DNA of 64,000 bases. It comes from Plasmopara viticola (taxonomy: Eukaryota > Oomycota > Peronosporomycetes > Peronosporales > Peronosporaceae). A model generated the notes under the pieces. The model was not told the DNA's origin. It did not search any database and saw only the letters and a program-made list of their open reading frames with translations. How positions within the stretch are numbered: position 1 is the stretch's first letter; each line of letters opens with the position of its first letter. Shown here piece after piece: positions 11,880 to 26,600 of the stretch. The DNA is taken from assembly GCA_001695595.3 (NCBI GenBank), contig MBPM02000028.1:620001-684000 (forward strand). The letters are read 5' to 3'. The position numbers and the translations under genes were made by a program.

Positions 11880-14800
11880 CGAGCCCAATCGTGACTGGTG
11901 ACTAATGCTTAATGCTGTGGTAGCTACCAGTGAATGTACATATCTATCTTTAATTTTGCATTTATCCTTTGACGTACAATATTTACTTGTAAGGTGGGGT
12001 TCCGCTAGAATGGAGCCATAAGGGAATGGTGCTTAAATAGCCACCTTACCTGCCTTGGTATCGATGATGCATAAAACAAATATGTCGTCAGCGACATTTC
12101 GAACAGAGATCGAGATGTAGTCATTCAGGCGACTAACAAAAGTTATATGATACCACAATCAAACAAAATAGCCTATTATTTGCACACAACTGCATATCTA
12201 TCCTTTGAAATCAAGACCTGTGAATTGTCGTCCAAGTGAAGCACGTTGTTACGCTGTCACACCGCAAAGCACTTATAGTCTATTCGGGTAATTTGTCTAC
12301 TTGACCCCTTAATTTGGGCTCTAAGATGATTCTGAGGACCAATCTAACCTTTTAGACGCGAGATAAACGCTCATTCCACTTTTGGCAAGGATCTCTTGAC
12401 CGGAGGAGGCGGCTACATTTATGCTATTTAAGCCGCAAAACAGCGAGAATCCTTTGCGGTTCTCGAGCTCTATGAGCAGGACTCATATGCCAGCGCTTAG
12501 GCATGAGCTCTGGCGCCCTAAAATAACAATGTCGAAGCCAGTGACTATATAACTCACTAAGCAGGGAGAAGAAGGAGAACCTCTTTCTTCATATCAAAGA
12601 GCTCGAACTGACCAAAGAAGGCTATGACAGCAAATAACCGCTTGCGCCGATCTTCCAGGGCTAAAGCTTGGGCGTGAAACCATCTATTGCTTCGCCTAAA
12701 TGTTATGCTTAATTACAGCATGGGATAGAGCACTTATGAGCAACTTTTTCTGAGTTAGAAGTTGAGCTTTGCAAGTGTAAGCACTTCCTTGCTTTAAGCA
12801 AAAAAACGCGAACTCCAGAATTCGAGCATTACATACGAGGTTATACCGCCGGATGCATCACTCTCTAAATGATTGTGCTTATAGTCGGCCTAACGCCACG
12901 CGTACAAGACATTTAGATGTAGTTGACGAGAGCGAAATGTATAATTTGAGTCACTTTGGGGGTGTAAACAGACCATTCCTCTAGATCGCCTTACTTTATG
13001 GATAACTCCTGGACGCATATAATTCCGAGGGGTGGTGTCTGTGGTCGCTGGTTTGAGTTCAATTTTAATGACCTCAAGTATTAATTTGTTGTTATGGCTG
13101 CGGCAAGCAGCAGTTCATGATCCCAGATGGGCTCGTCAAAATGAGCTCGTGTCACAACAAAGGATAAAACAGCTTATATAAAACCAATGAAGAGTGGGAA
13201 CACGCTTTTTAATAAGTCTAAATTTAAGGTCCACGTCGGGTAAGACAAACCATGGGAGCTAACTACTTGTGAAAATGTCCTTTCAAAAAAAATAGTTACT
13301 GATTGTTATTTGGACCTAATTGCATTAAGTCCAAGTTGACATCAAATTATTGCAAAAGTTCGCGCGCCAACAGGCTGTTGCAGTTGGCTTTACTATGCTG
13401 ACTGGTGGTGTACGTTCGTTTCGGAACAAAGGTCAATCGGGCATCTCAAAGACCAAATTAAGTTTGCTGTATATAAACAGGATGCCAATCATGTTTTTAC
13501 TTTACTATAAACGAGGACAATTTGATTCTGGGCATGAGGTAAGCACGAGGTCTGGATCGATTGGTGGGGCAAGGCTATAGATGCCAGCAAATCAATTCTG
13601 CTGGCTTTGACGTTCCCACCCCGTTGTGCGTACGGCTATTGTAGTATATAAGTTGAACAACCACGATATATATATATATATATATGTAATAAAAAAATGC
13701 AGATATGATGCTCCTTGAGAAGGCAATCTCTAACATAACAAATATTGCATCTTCTTTGCTTTTTATCAAGAAATTATAGTCTCTATGAAAAGCATGAAAT
13801 GCGTCTGGGCGTTGAGATGGGAAAGAAATCCAGACGCCTGGTATACTTTATCTAAAAATGCGCATCTGAATACAGCCATCAATAGCATCTAGTAAGATAC
13901 TAAAGCACAAAGAAGATGTGTCAGGCATGAATGCTGTGTCATCAGGCAATTACCTTGCTACACGAGATAAGTTTGCGTCTGCTATGCCGATGACAGCACA
14001 TGTTAAGCGATGATCAAACAATGTTACGTGCTTAGAAACCAAATAAAACGTGTTAGTTGGTCCATACCTACAACAAGTTGAATAGGTCAACTATGCCTGC
14101 CAGTGCTTAAATAAGGAAGTGCATGCTGCTTTGAAAAGAACCCTGAGAAAAAGTTGAATACAGCACTCGATTCAAAGTTATCATTCAGGGAGTCGGATAC
14201 ATCCCCCATAGCGGGTTGTACGCTTAACGGAGGAACGAGATTGACCAATGAGGCCACAACATTTTTTTAATGAATGTTCTAATGACTTTTGTCGTCCTAG
14301 TACATGTAATTAACTCATTGCGATCTTTTTTCAAAGCTATATATTCGCTTTAAGGGTAATGAGTCGTAGCTATGGACCTATTAAGGTCACCTAAGGCAAG
14401 CTTTCAGACCATACCGAATAGTTAGTTTCACGCAAACGTAAACATAAGCTATTTTGCAATTAAGGATACAAAAGTCCTCGACTGTATCGTAAGTAATCTG
14501 GCGAATTTTGATAAAGTGGGAGCCGCTGTATATACGTCACGCCCCGAGTAAGATATAATACTTTAAGTGGTAAGATTTATTCACCAACGACGCACTATCG
14601 GAGCTATGTTGCAATCGTACAATGCTGACTGTGCGGGGTATCGCAAAGCCATTGTCCTTTCTTTTAAATTAGCGTGAGTGATGCTGAAATGCACATGTAA
14701 GAGCAACAAATAAAGGCTTTAGTGAGCGCTAGATGTGGCTCTGCCAGAAAAATTGAACCAGTTTGGCATCTTTCTCGACGCTTCAGAGTACGTCACCGGC

Positions 14801-17800
14801 TTAGTACTGTAGCTTGATTTAAAAGGTTTTGAGTAACTTATCTTGCTTAACGCTATTAAAGTTGCAGTACTTCGACTATCGATAAAGATAAAAAAAACCG
14901 TTACATCTGTATTATATACTATATCTGGGTGGGAGCGGCTTATCTCAGCACCAATTATGATTTTAAGTGCAGCAAGTTGCACACCTTTCGGAGTAGGCAA
15001 AGGTTCAGAGTCGAAGAACAAATCTTTCTTCCGTAAATGTACACTTACGGAAAGTATTGCAGCAGCGACTTCGATCCCACAATGAGAGTAGAGCATATAA
15101 TATCGATGAGATAGAGGAGCAGTAACAACAGCCTTTTTGCTATGAGTAATCGTGCACTTAGCAGCGTGCAACAAAATTATTGCTCTTGTACTATGGCAAC
15201 TGTGAAAGTTGCCTCCACTAGTCTTCGGGGTTCCTAACTGCTAGGTTGCGATTTCTCGTATAAATTTCTTGATAAGACTATGTCATTTCTTCTTTAAGAC
15301 AGACGTGAAAAATCTTGGTTCCAATTAGCATCAATAGTTGCCATAACGTAGTAGGCACAAATACCAGGATGCTGATAGCTGCAATCCCATGTATTTGCTG
15401 TCTGCCAATATACTGCGCATTAACCCGAAGACTCGTGATGTTATTGACAAAGAAGCTTTGGCGTGTTCAAACGTCTCAAAAGAGCTGATATTAGCACACT
15501 TATGGCCAGAGTCACGATGTGTCAAGTTAATTGAGTGCAAGGGCTATTAGCTTATATTTGTAAAATGTCGTGTTGCCAATAAAACAGCGAACAGCATTGC
15601 TCAATGCAAATTTTCGCAATTGTAAGAAGCTGCTTCAGCATCTTGGCGTGTCCGCATACACGTTTCTAGATACATCTTTGATTACATGGTCTTCTCGATT
15701 CATCCGGTCGTTAGTTTACGAACGATTTGCTACGAACATGCTCGTTCTGATGTCAGGCATTTAGAAACACCAACAAAACAGAAGCAAATAGCGGTGCCTT
15801 GGTCTGAGACAAATGACTCCGGTCAAAAGAAAGTGGTGTTGTTTAGACACTGTCAAACGTGCCGAGCACAACCGCTGAATAAAGTATTTTGAGTAATTGA
15901 TCAACCTGGCGAGACTTTCTAGAGCGGACCTGGTGTACAGAAAAGCAAAGAAAACGTCAATGACACGTAGCATACCGGCGTAAGTACGCCATACCGTCAG
16001 ATGACGATTCGGTCGCTCGTTAAGCACACTTGCGCTTCGTACGTCGGTGAAGCTTTATATAAATCAAGTAAGACTATGACTCGCCAATATCGCATTAGAG
16101 GATTAAGTAGCAAATTTTCCCTTCGGCAAGGTACGACCTTTACATTTCAAAAAATGTTTTATCAGAAAGAGAGGAGATGAAAGTACGGACTAGGAAGGCC
16201 CGTGAGATATTTACTCGTACTTTCATTTGGTCAAACCGATCGGCAACAGCCTGTAATTGTAGCATTGTAGATTTGATAGCTTTTATAGCAAAATGCCTAC
16301 CTGAAAATACAGCTTGTCGCGGATCCGCGGTTCATACTACAGTTCGAGTAAGCCTACGTGAAGGACCAACAAGGGTTATCTTATTTTAAGGATGCCAATT
16401 GCACACGCCAAGCGGGTGTGACTGTAAACATAAATGATTTACAAAGTACGGGCATTTTATTAGTGTTTGAAAGATAATAAATTGCGTTTGCTGAAGAAAA
16501 TATTGCATTTTCATCTGAAAATACATCAGTAAGTTTCACTAATTTGTTCCGTTATATCCAAAAAAAATTTAGACGCCTTCTTTTTTATCGTACGTTTCTT
16601 AAGACACTACGTATTTCAAATAAACAGTCCTCGACTCGCGTATGCATTGTGTAAGGACTGACACTAAAGTAACCGCTCGGCTTTTTCTCCCCACAAGTCT
16701 AGAATCGAGCGCAAGGGCTAGCCAACTTTATCACGACGTGTGGTCTATTGAAGCATTAGTGGCATTTATCAGTGCAGGCTTATACAGCGGAGACATACAG
16801 CTTTAACGCCTTATTTTATTTGCGGTTTCGCCGGGTAAAACATCTACATTGACGTAGTTAACTAGACTATCGATCTTTATATGGTCTGGGGTGGTTATGC
16901 CAAGCATGCAAAAACACTTTTTAAGAGTAAATATTCGTCTGAGACGATGGCTTTGGGAGTCCAAACACACAATTGGGCTACAGCGCTGCTTTTGCAACAC
17001 CATGAATTTGTCCAACACAACTACTAAGAAGGCCATTTTGCTCAAAAAATTAAGAACGATCACAATTTTAGTTTTGCTTGCTAACTTCTGCTGCAAAAAA
17101 AAACATCTTTTATTTATTATTTGCAGCAGAATGGTTCTGAAAATCTTGCCAATGGTACGGCCGCACTCAACGAGAGTTGATCCCACTGGCGCATTTTGGA
17201 TGTGCGCGCGTATACGCAGACCCACGTATACAGTTTAAAACGCCAACAGAGAGTCGTTGCCAAGCCAACTGATTCAGACGATCGCCGCGCAGTTCATCGT
17301 GGACCTCATTAAGTAATCAATACCTAATTCCTTAGCATGATGAACCACAACACGTGTTAAATTGCACTGGTCAGTGCTGCAATAAAGCATCTTGTCTTCT
17401 GATGTGGCCTTGCGCTTGACTGCGCCAACATCATGTCTTTCCAAATTAACATATATTGCTCCTCAAAGCTTTACATTCGATCCGATACAGGCAAGATCAC
17501 AGCTGTGACATACTAAGCTCACAGTCTGGACAACACGATAAGGTATTAGCCGAAGCATTCTGCTCTTCCGGCTTAAACTTAAATTCGAGGTCAAATTCGC
17601 AATAAAGAGAGTCACATTGTTATCACTGAAAAAAATAACATTTGTGTCGTAATGCGCATGTTCTTAACGTAGTAAGAATGACTTGAAGCTTAGTACATTA
17701 GCCCTGAGCTTGAGGATATGATACGCTTATAGCGCGATTTAGTTTTCTGTCATTTTTAGGGTAGTTTTTCTTGACAGTATTGAGCTGCCAAGCTTGAACA

Positions 17801-20800
17801 CTAATAATCAATCCTGACCCTAAGCGTTGGCTTGCAGCCCCAGAAGACCAAGGACAAAAATTATTCGTCACAGGCAACACTAAACGGTCGTTCTGGTTTC
17901 GTCAAGGACAGTAATGGTGCCTGTAGCAGACTTTTGGTGACGTTATCGAACGCTACTTATTGTTCGACTTCCCAATTCTTTTCCATATTTTTGAAGAAGA
18001 TTGGACGTGATTGTATACTTATGTGTGTAATTGTTAAGACCACTTCACTTCAATAAGTCTGTCTAATTCAATGAAAGTGGCTAGTGCACAACAGCTTTGT
18101 TCTAAGCGGGGTCTACCGGAAGGCCAGGCTACCCAAAAAGGCACTTTATTTTGCAATTGTAGAACATCATGCGCGTACTTGCCCATGTGGATGCCTATCA
18201 AGTGCAGGATTTGGCTATCCACGTCCATCGTTTTTTGCCCGACAAGACTGTTGTCAAAGTGTGTCTGCGCATGTGCCCTGTGAGCCCCAATACTTTTGTA
18301 ACCAGACAAGTTTGCGCTGCAGAGATGGTTAAGCCACAACCAACCCAGCCACTTGGATTGCTGAGTGTGGTCATTGGTATGCTACTCTCTCGCATGGAGA
18401 TTGGGTATGTAATAATGTGTTGACTAAGTCGAGTGCTCTGTACCAGGTTATTTTGCGATAAATCTTCCCTTGAAAACAAGATCTGTACCGGAATAGCGAC
18501 CGTATTTAGCTTACTACATGCGTGTACGTTGAGCCACTTGCACCTTGACATTCGACTGCAGAATGTCGGCGTAAATTGACAATTATTGCCATAAATTATA
18601 CAAAAGAGTTCGACAAAGACGTCGCAATTTTCTTTGACCGCTGCTGTAACGCGCATGATTGTATTTATAGGACAAACCGAATTTCTTTACGTGCATTATA
18701 TTAAGGAAGTTCTTTTCGAAGGCGTTTCACATGCTGTTTATAATCTACTAGAAATATTAGGGATCCGGTAAATGCTTTATAATCGAAGATCGACTTGTTG
18801 TGTTGAGTGCCCCCTTAATGTCTTAAACATGTTGATACAATGTTTGTCACCTTCTTTGGGTCGTACTCCCATATGCCGTCAAGCTTACAAGCCTATTCAA
18901 GTTTACAAGCCTATTTAAGATCTGCTATGTACATCTAATCTTGCTCACCAAATCCTTGACAGAGGAATAATTCAGTTTTATATTAGTCGACCGTTCCTTT
19001 ATAAATATATATTGCCGAGCAGGATCGTCATTGACTGACATGTGTTCCTCAAGCTTCCCTGTTCAAGGCGAGTCGTTTCGTGGCTGCTCGATAAGTGCCA
19101 CGCGCATTTTTACGAGTCCAAAACGCTCATGTCGGACTTTTGTGTCGACACTATCAAGTACTGACGCACTGAAGTCTACATTAGCGTCACTCAGCAGAGT
19201 GTTTGCCGATCCAAGTGCATGGAAGATTAGCCCTCGACCTCAGGCTAGCTTGATCACGCCGAATACACAACGAGCGCTATGTGAATCATTAGATTATCTG
19301 TTACCCTGCATCGTCAGGGCTGCGTCATTAATAATTTGGTCGATTGCCGACCTTGATTTGCATGGTATGCAGCATACGCTGGTTTGGCGTGCGTTGCATA
19401 GTGGATAATGTACACTGTTCGTGACTCGACGACCTCGCACACAAACCTTTTGTTGGGAACCAACATGCATTTTACGGCATACAGTGAGTGCTGTGTTTTA
19501 CGAGCACCGATCATGTCGTTCGCTCGTATTGATTTGTCCTAATCCATATAGCCATAATTTAAAGCCAACCATGTCATTCCCAATATGAGGCGAATGGATA
19601 TCAAATTATAGGGTCTCGCTCGTACTGCCTTGACTCAGTTCCAACCAAGCGATCACCGGCATGCAGCAAATGCTACTTTTTATGCCGGATACTTGCCTTC
19701 GTCAACATCAATGTCTAGACTGGACCGAGTAGGTCGGTGTGGCTGAAATAATAGCGCTTCTTATTCAAAGTGGAAGTGGGCTACGACTCATTCAAGCTTC
19801 ACTTGAAATTACCATACAAATGACACATAAGGCCTTTGGCATCCAACTGACCCGAGTTGATGGCGCTCTAGATTCGTCACACCCAAAAGGAAGTATATTA
19901 CGTATCCAGGTCCTATACAATTAAGCACACCCATTTCAGTCGCTGAGCTGAAATAACTGCGGACAAGTAGCGTTGGCGTGCTCGTAGGCATGTCTGACTA
20001 GACAGTAGAGCGCCGAACGCAGTAGCTCAACGCCTCGGAGCTGGCAAGAACAGGGTATGACCTGACACAATCTCTAACGGCCGTAAGCGCCAGCAAACGC
20101 GGACCTTTAATCACGATCTTTGCCTTAGATTGCAGAACTTTCGGAATAAGGCTTTTCATTTCCTTCTGAGGTTCAGTATAACTTACACCTTTACCTTCAG
20201 GCCGCTTCGAGCGGCTGTTTTGCCGTGACATAACAGATGTCTATTTAGCTGTGGTATTTCGGCTTCTGAAACTTTGCGCGCTCGACGCAGAGGAAGTACT
20301 AGCCTTAAACTAATGATATTACCCAAATGAAGCATCAATAAAACCCCGCATGCCGAAACGCAGTCCGGAAATCTAACTTCTTCTCACTGTCAGAACAGCT
20401 GAGACTCATCAAGGCCAAGAACTCTGCAAACCCTACCTTTGTAAACCTCTTCCTACTTGTGTCATCTGAAAATTAAACCAACCCTTAGTAGCACTAGTAG
20501 GATCCTCTATGATTGGATGTGCACAAATGATTTCGTAATAAGGCGTCAGACCAAGCCCTGGACGGAGCGTGAAAGTCACCTCTTTCGAGAAACAGTTACT
20601 GGTCGGATTAGCCAAGAGAGCTATCGATGCTTTTGATATAGTCCACACCGATACGCTCTGTCCGCTATCGGACCGACCCTGTGGCTCGAGTAATAATATG
20701 GCGATTTAAACAGAAACCATGGTCGCACAAGGTACACGTAGTCGGCAGCGAAAAGGCTTGATACGGATAATGTTTTAGTCACTCCAATTGAAAACGTCGC

Positions 20801-23094
20801 CTCAACTGCGTAAATACTCCTTCGCATGCCTACACGACAAGATTGAACCGCCAAAACCGCTTATTACAGTTCGTCCGCAACATATGGTCTGTGACCATTG
20901 CAGGTTAACATTTTCTTCCTATCATTTTCTAGGACTTTACAGTCACCATGAGCGGCTTCAGGCTGGATGTTGAAAAAGACTCAGGCGCCTATTCAGATGG
21001 AAACGTCTCCTGCTCGTGCGATGACCCAACAAATTTCTCTTGAAGCTTTAAGAAAGCCTCCAGAGTGGCATGATTGCGTCGGGAGTTTGTGCGAGCAAGC
21101 AATGCACCACTTTGAAGCCAAAAAAGACTGTTGGCTCAATCAGCCCGTTTTTCATGCTCTAAGGCAGGTGATCATACTCCTCTATCCTCAAAAAGAACTA
21201 GTCGCAAAGCCTCAGGTAGAGATTCTACACGAGTGCTAACAGATATTTTAGCTATAGCCTAGGGAAAGCGTAAGCTAGATGTCTTACCTGTCGTTTTACA
21301 CTGAGAGCCAACGTGAGTCTTAGATCACAAGCGGCTTGACTATAAGAGTTGATATTGGTCTCAATACCAGACCTTTGTGTGAATTATACTTAGAAAGATG
21401 AGCTTAGATTTTGTTTAATAAAATATCGATGAAAAATGCTGAGTATGCATTCTACGGTTACTATAAAGCTAAACAACTGCTACTTATATGCCTTAAGAAG
21501 TCATTGGACCATGTAAGCTCCTTGGCACTCAATACTCCATCTTAATGTTTATAGCATTACGTGACGTAGAGCACTCAAAATGTTTTTCTAAATTATTGAG
21601 TTTGACACACACTGTGCCTGGGCGACCCTGTTACAAGATAAGTCCGCCAAACGCAAGTTGCAAACAACATCCCGCTCCGAAGCGCTGAGTGTTTTACATA
21701 TCGCCCTTCTCTATCTTTTTACAATAAGAAGGGCAAGGATCGGTAGTATGTGGTAGCTAATTTTTCGCGCGACGTTGTCACCAGGCTCAGGCCTAATACC
21801 TTGGAAAGTGGGGATGTTAGTGAAGATATGAGCCGTGATTTTGGGACATAAAGGCGTACCTTACTGGTGTAGCAGACAAAGACAATGAATAATAAGTGCT
21901 CTGTACAGACCAAGCCTTTTCGCCACCAAGGTATGAAACCACTAGGAGAGCTTTAATCAAGGCTCTTAGTGATAGCAGCTGAAGCAGCGCTGACTTTCCG
22001 AACTAGAGACCGCAGGGCGAACACCCGCTGGTAGTTGGTTGTCAAAGCCTTTAGCCAAGCAGACTTTTCACGCATATTTTGTAAATCGGCTTGAATGAAG
22101 CAGTCAAGCAGTTTACTCAAAATTGTTTTTGTCTGCAAAACTTTCGAGACGCGCAATTGATATCGATATGTTGGGTACACCCTGCTCTTTTCCAAATTGA
22201 TAGTCTTGCTTGGTAACTCTTTAATTTTTTTTGCAAGATCAGCAACTTAACTTTCTAAGGTGCAGACTATGACGCTGAGCGTCTGTGTAGATCTAGAGCA
22301 CAATCCCGCAGGCATACATAGTGCAAGAGGTAGCAAGCCTTTTGAGTGATTACAGCCCCTTGAATGCTAGTCTTTACGCGGATTAAGGGTGATGCGACTC
22401 AACAACTCGTTTATATGTCACCTCCTTCATTAAGATTAGATGTATAACGCTAACTTTTGCGTTGCACGTACGGTTGGGAGTGCGTCGTGCACCTAACAAA
22501 TATACTGATTACTCGCGAGCACGGGGTGGGCGCTGCATGAGAACACGTGTTGGCTCACGTGAGCGTGGTATCGTCGAAAGGCCCCTATGAGGAGATCGAC
22601 GAGAGAATCAATTGCAGGATCATGTGCAAAGCAAAAAGAAAAAGTTTTTGCCTTAACTGCTAAACGCCATTGAGAATAAACAAACTAAATAGTGGATTGC
22701 AGCGTGAGAGTTCTTAAGAAGGATCAATTCGCCATTAGGCATCAATGCTCCTTTACACTGAAGTGCCATGCAATAATTGGACACCGTAAGCTTGATGATA
22801 AAAAATAGCATTAGAATACGACGATGCACTTGCTGCAGACGGCGAGACAGTCGAGCGAGCTAATATAAATATTGGGAAAACTAAGCTCCTCGTAGTGCTG
22901 ACTCGACTGTTCAGTTGCAGCACTGGCCCTGATACAAGTGCTATATAGTTGAGAGACCTCGATCACATGCTGCGTCCTAGACTGCTTACCCACGAAGGAG
23001 GTCATTCGATGCCCATGTGAGCTATTTATAATTCTACGTTGTGTAGACTCTATGCTTCTCTAGTGGCTCTAAACTTGTTGATGCTGGTGAGAAG
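11880..23094. other. Long AT-rich gene-poor stretch
   Basis: About 11 kb without a gene that I can support. It contains a TA microsatellite at about 13665-13686, a short tandem word (AAGCTTACAAGCCTATTC repeated) at about 18879-18916, and many unrelated short frames. Some frames exceed 120 codons on one strand (14719-15174 minus, 16803-17225 minus, 18198-18656 minus, 19031-19408 plus), but most start at non-ATG codons and show no domain. A frame at 18169-18423 plus, with a GLLSVVIGMLLS segment, is discussed as a weak possibility. Most of this is probably old transposon and pseudogene debris. Confidence 0.5.
13664..13686. repeat. TA microsatellite
   Basis: An uninterrupted run of about ten TA units within AT-rich intergenic DNA. 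Confidence 0.8.
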
Positions 23095-23353
23095 GCGTAG
23101 AAGTTTAAGTTCCGGAACCCACGCGCTAGGACTAAGCTGTCTCTATGTCGGATTGCTGGTAGCAATCCGACCCATATTGGGACCGGAATCCGTACCCCTC
23201 ATTACACAATGGGAATTTTAGTCAGTGGGGCGTCCACTTCAGTGACCTATCTCCGGCTGCCTTAGTTCGGATCCTATGGGTATCGAACCAGGTACCTCCC
23301 CGTCCTGGGTCGAACGGCTAACCGCTCGAGCCACAGGGTCGGTTGACAGGATG
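23095..23353 (-). mobile_element. tRNA-derived SINE, internally deleted copy
   Basis: On the minus strand the element opens with a tRNA-like head. It has a box-A-like TGGCTCGAGCGG (complement of about 23323-23334) and a perfect box-B-like GGTTCGATACC (complement of about 23280-23290), about 45 bp apart. A non-tRNA body follows that is shared with the neighbouring copy at 23354-23688. This copy lacks about 75 bp of body present in the other. Box spacing and sequence are those of an RNA polymerase III internal promoter. The left border is approximate. Confidence 0.8.
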
Positions 23354-23688
23354 TTGAGATTTGAGCTTTTAAAACCCACACTCTAGGACATAGCTGTCTC
23401 TATCGCGGGATGTTGATAGTAATCCGACCCATATTGGGACCGGGTTCCATACCCCTCGTTACACCATGGGAATTTCAGTCAGTGGGGCGTCCCCCACCCA
23501 ACGCTTTTATTACCCTATCGGGCGCGAGTTGGTAGGGCAGTCACACACTCGGGTGTGATGGCTCGTCCACTTTAGTGACCTATCTCCGGCATCCTTTATT
23601 CGGATCCTATGGGTATCGAACCAGGTACCTCCCGGTCCTGGGTCGAACGGCTAGCCGCTCGAGCCACAGGGTCGGTTGATAGGATGTA
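23354..23688 (-). mobile_element. tRNA-derived SINE, fuller copy, head-to-tail with its neighbour
   Basis: Same tRNA-like head (box A complement at about 23657-23668, box B complement at about 23614-23624) and same body as 23095-23353, with an extra block of about 75 bp (about 23490-23565). Its 3' end abuts the head of the other copy directly, making a tandem dimer of about 590 bp. It is on the minus strand. No protein is encoded. It is not a functional tRNA because the head does not fold into a closed acceptor stem and continues into the body. Confidence 0.8.
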
Positions 23689-26600
23689 GAGCGGGAGGCT
23701 TGTGGTGTATAGGACTTTTAAAAATATACGCAACCTGGTACGAAACATTCCTGCCTTGAGAAGCCGTTTTATTCATTATGAGGCCTATTTTTTTTATAGC
23801 ATGTGGAGTTGATCAAAGGCGAACGCGTCTTCCGGCCAAGTATCACTCTGGACCGACCTTTCTCGTCAGTGATGTAGTGTACGGTATCTATGGGCGAACA
23901 CAATCATTGCCACTATTACACCGACAAACTGTCAAATTTAAATAATACCCGCCTTTATTGAAGGGCTTGAGTCTATGTTTAACTCTATCGCTTGCTATTT
24001 TTGTGATCGTTGTCGAATTAAAATTCACCCTAAATTCTCTCCTTAAAGAACAACCAACTGTGTCTACAATAAGGCACGTGGAGTATGTAGCATTCTTGAT
24101 GAGATCGCTTCTTTATTTTATTGGACCCTTCTTTTGTTATAATCGAACTGGTACATCACGAAAAAGTTGTACGTATATAATTCGCAGCAAATCGAATATG
24201 TTGAACTATTTTGGATAATTTAGCACAGCTGTATAAGCTGTCCGGTCCCGTGTTAGCCGATCTGGTCGTGCTCTGCGATCGGGATTTTTGAACAGGTGAA
24301 GTCGCTAGGTTGCCGAGCTGAACATCACGATATTTCTTCCACAAGATCGAAATCAAAAGATCACACAGTTTTTTGGATCGCGTAAATTAATGGTCGTGTA
24401 ATGCGGTCACCTCTGAATTTTCTAACGACTGATACATTACAAATCATGCTCAAGTTATGTTTAATGAGCTTCTCATCTTGCTGAACAACTAAGTTCAATA
24501 TGACATTCATCCATCGGACATTCTACTAGTTACTCTTCCTCAGGACTATTAGATGGTAAGGCTTGATTACTCGTACCCGATTTGTGACGCAGTTATTGGC
24601 GTTCTCGTATCGTGCTTAGTAAGCTAAGTGATACTTCAAACGTCAGGTACGGGAGAAATGACAAACACTGTTCGTTATCGAAGGGCATACTTATGCAAAG
24701 GAGCAAATTGCTGTGTTGGATATTAGCGATAGAAGTGATACCCACAGCTCTTTGTGTACTGATAAAAAAGATTTAAATTCCAGTTCGTGTTTTGCCGTGG
24801 AATGATCTCATTAAGTGGCAAAACTAAGACTAATCGTAGCTCCTGGTGTCATGCAAGAAGCGATCTGCCACTCGTACTTGTTCTTCAAATTCGACTAAAA
24901 GCCGAAGACCCAAGCTTAGGCTTTTCTTGTTGAAAGCGACGGCTAACCCGCGGCACTGTTCATTCCTTGAAGCTTTGTCTGTTGCCAAGCACATCTCTTT
25001 TCTCACATAAATTTGCTTGTTTTGCCGCAGCGGATCGAGCTGCGCACCGATCGGCAATATCTCTTTGTTTAACCAAGATCATGGCATGTAATGCACATTA
25101 TGTTTCGACTCTCGTTGATGTAGAGCAAGAGTAGTGAAAATATCGCTTTATTGGCTTTGAAGTCATTCTCGCTATTTATGGTATTCGCATTAACATGGTA
25201 TCTGGAGAGAGCTCGGATTTTAATGCAGTGTAGCGAGCCTTCACATTTAAACATTCATTTAAAGCTTTTCAGGATTGATGACTTTTGAGGTCACATGATA
25301 AGACATATACTGGTTTGCGTACTGATGCATTTCGAACGATACCAAACGGTACATCTCCTAGCTTGATTTTAAAAAATCTTACTAAACAAAATCACATGGG
25401 AAAGTAATAATTGTACCAAATAATTCGGTCATTAAAATGTAATGTTGAGCATACGCCAAGCCCACTTGAAGCAGAAATAGCGAGCTGTCCCTCATGGAAA
25501 GATGGTGATAGTATCTCATCCGCACACCACCTGCTGTGTGATCTCAACACAATTATTGGCACTTCGCATTATATTCTAAGCCCAAGCAGGTGAATTGTAT
25601 ACTTGGACTTTCGTAAAGATTCTGAGGCCTATAGAAATGCTATACCCTCACCTGCCCGAAGCCCAATTTGCACCTTTCAAAAGACTTGCTGGCTGATATG
25701 GACCTGCCTCTGCTATAGACGTGTATGCATTCGAACAGCCTTATAAATAGGGTGCGCTACGCCTTCACACAAAAATATTGTATGAATTCAAGTATACGGT
25801 ATAAACTTACATCGAATGTGGTGTCCAGAGACCCATCGTAGAGTGTTCTACCAAAACGACGAGCCTTGTGTCACCTATCCATCGCTACTACCACGAAAAG
25901 AGTGTGAGACCATTGATGCTTTGCTTCGCTGAAGAGACAAAAAGCGCCATGGTGGGGAAGTTGAAAATGTCGCGCTCGTCACTGACTTTCTGTTTTTACT
26001 AAAATGGCGACCAATCCATGCTTGTGGCAAGATGAACAGTGCAGCGGTCCCTACACAAACAACTATTCCGAGAAGGACGTACTGCTCAAAAACATGTAAC
26101 GATGTACGCTGTATTTTGCCTGGATGAATATCACTGGAGCAGAGCAATCTTATGTATTGGTTGATACCCCTATGGGAGTATTTCGGGATGACTCTCACCT
26201 GGATTTATCTTGACGCATATCACCCCTAGCCACAGAACAGAAATATCAGTCGGCTGTATCTAATGCTTGTTTTGCAATAAAAAGGAAATTTCTGGGGACC
26301 ATTAATTGGCATGCCAACATCGAAACATGCGTCCTTGCAGTTAGGGAATAATATCCACGGGTTGATCAAGACCCAGGAAGTGATAGTTGTCTTAGCTTCG
26401 CCTCGTTTTCACGAAAATTTGTAAGAGTAGGAGGACCAAAATAATGATTTGCTCAGGGTAAGCAGGTCTTTCAACCTCTCTGTGCGATCGAAAAATTAAG
26501 ACATCAAGCAATGTTGGAATAGTTGGTGCCAAAAGGCTTTTGACATCATCAGGAAAGTCTTTCGCAAACACCAATTTTGGCTTCGTCAAATAAGATAAGC

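Noticed and set aside
11317..11901. 194-codon plus frame
   Set aside because: It starts in AT-rich DNA and runs through the retroposon, so it is not a gene of its own.
14719..15174. 151-codon minus frame
   Set aside because: Non-ATG start, no recognisable domain, AT-rich context. Kept only as an unexplained open frame.
23279..23341. tRNA gene on the minus strand
   Set aside because: The box A and box B are good, but the acceptor stem does not close and the same unit is repeated at 23.6 kb with a long body. It is a tRNA-derived SINE.
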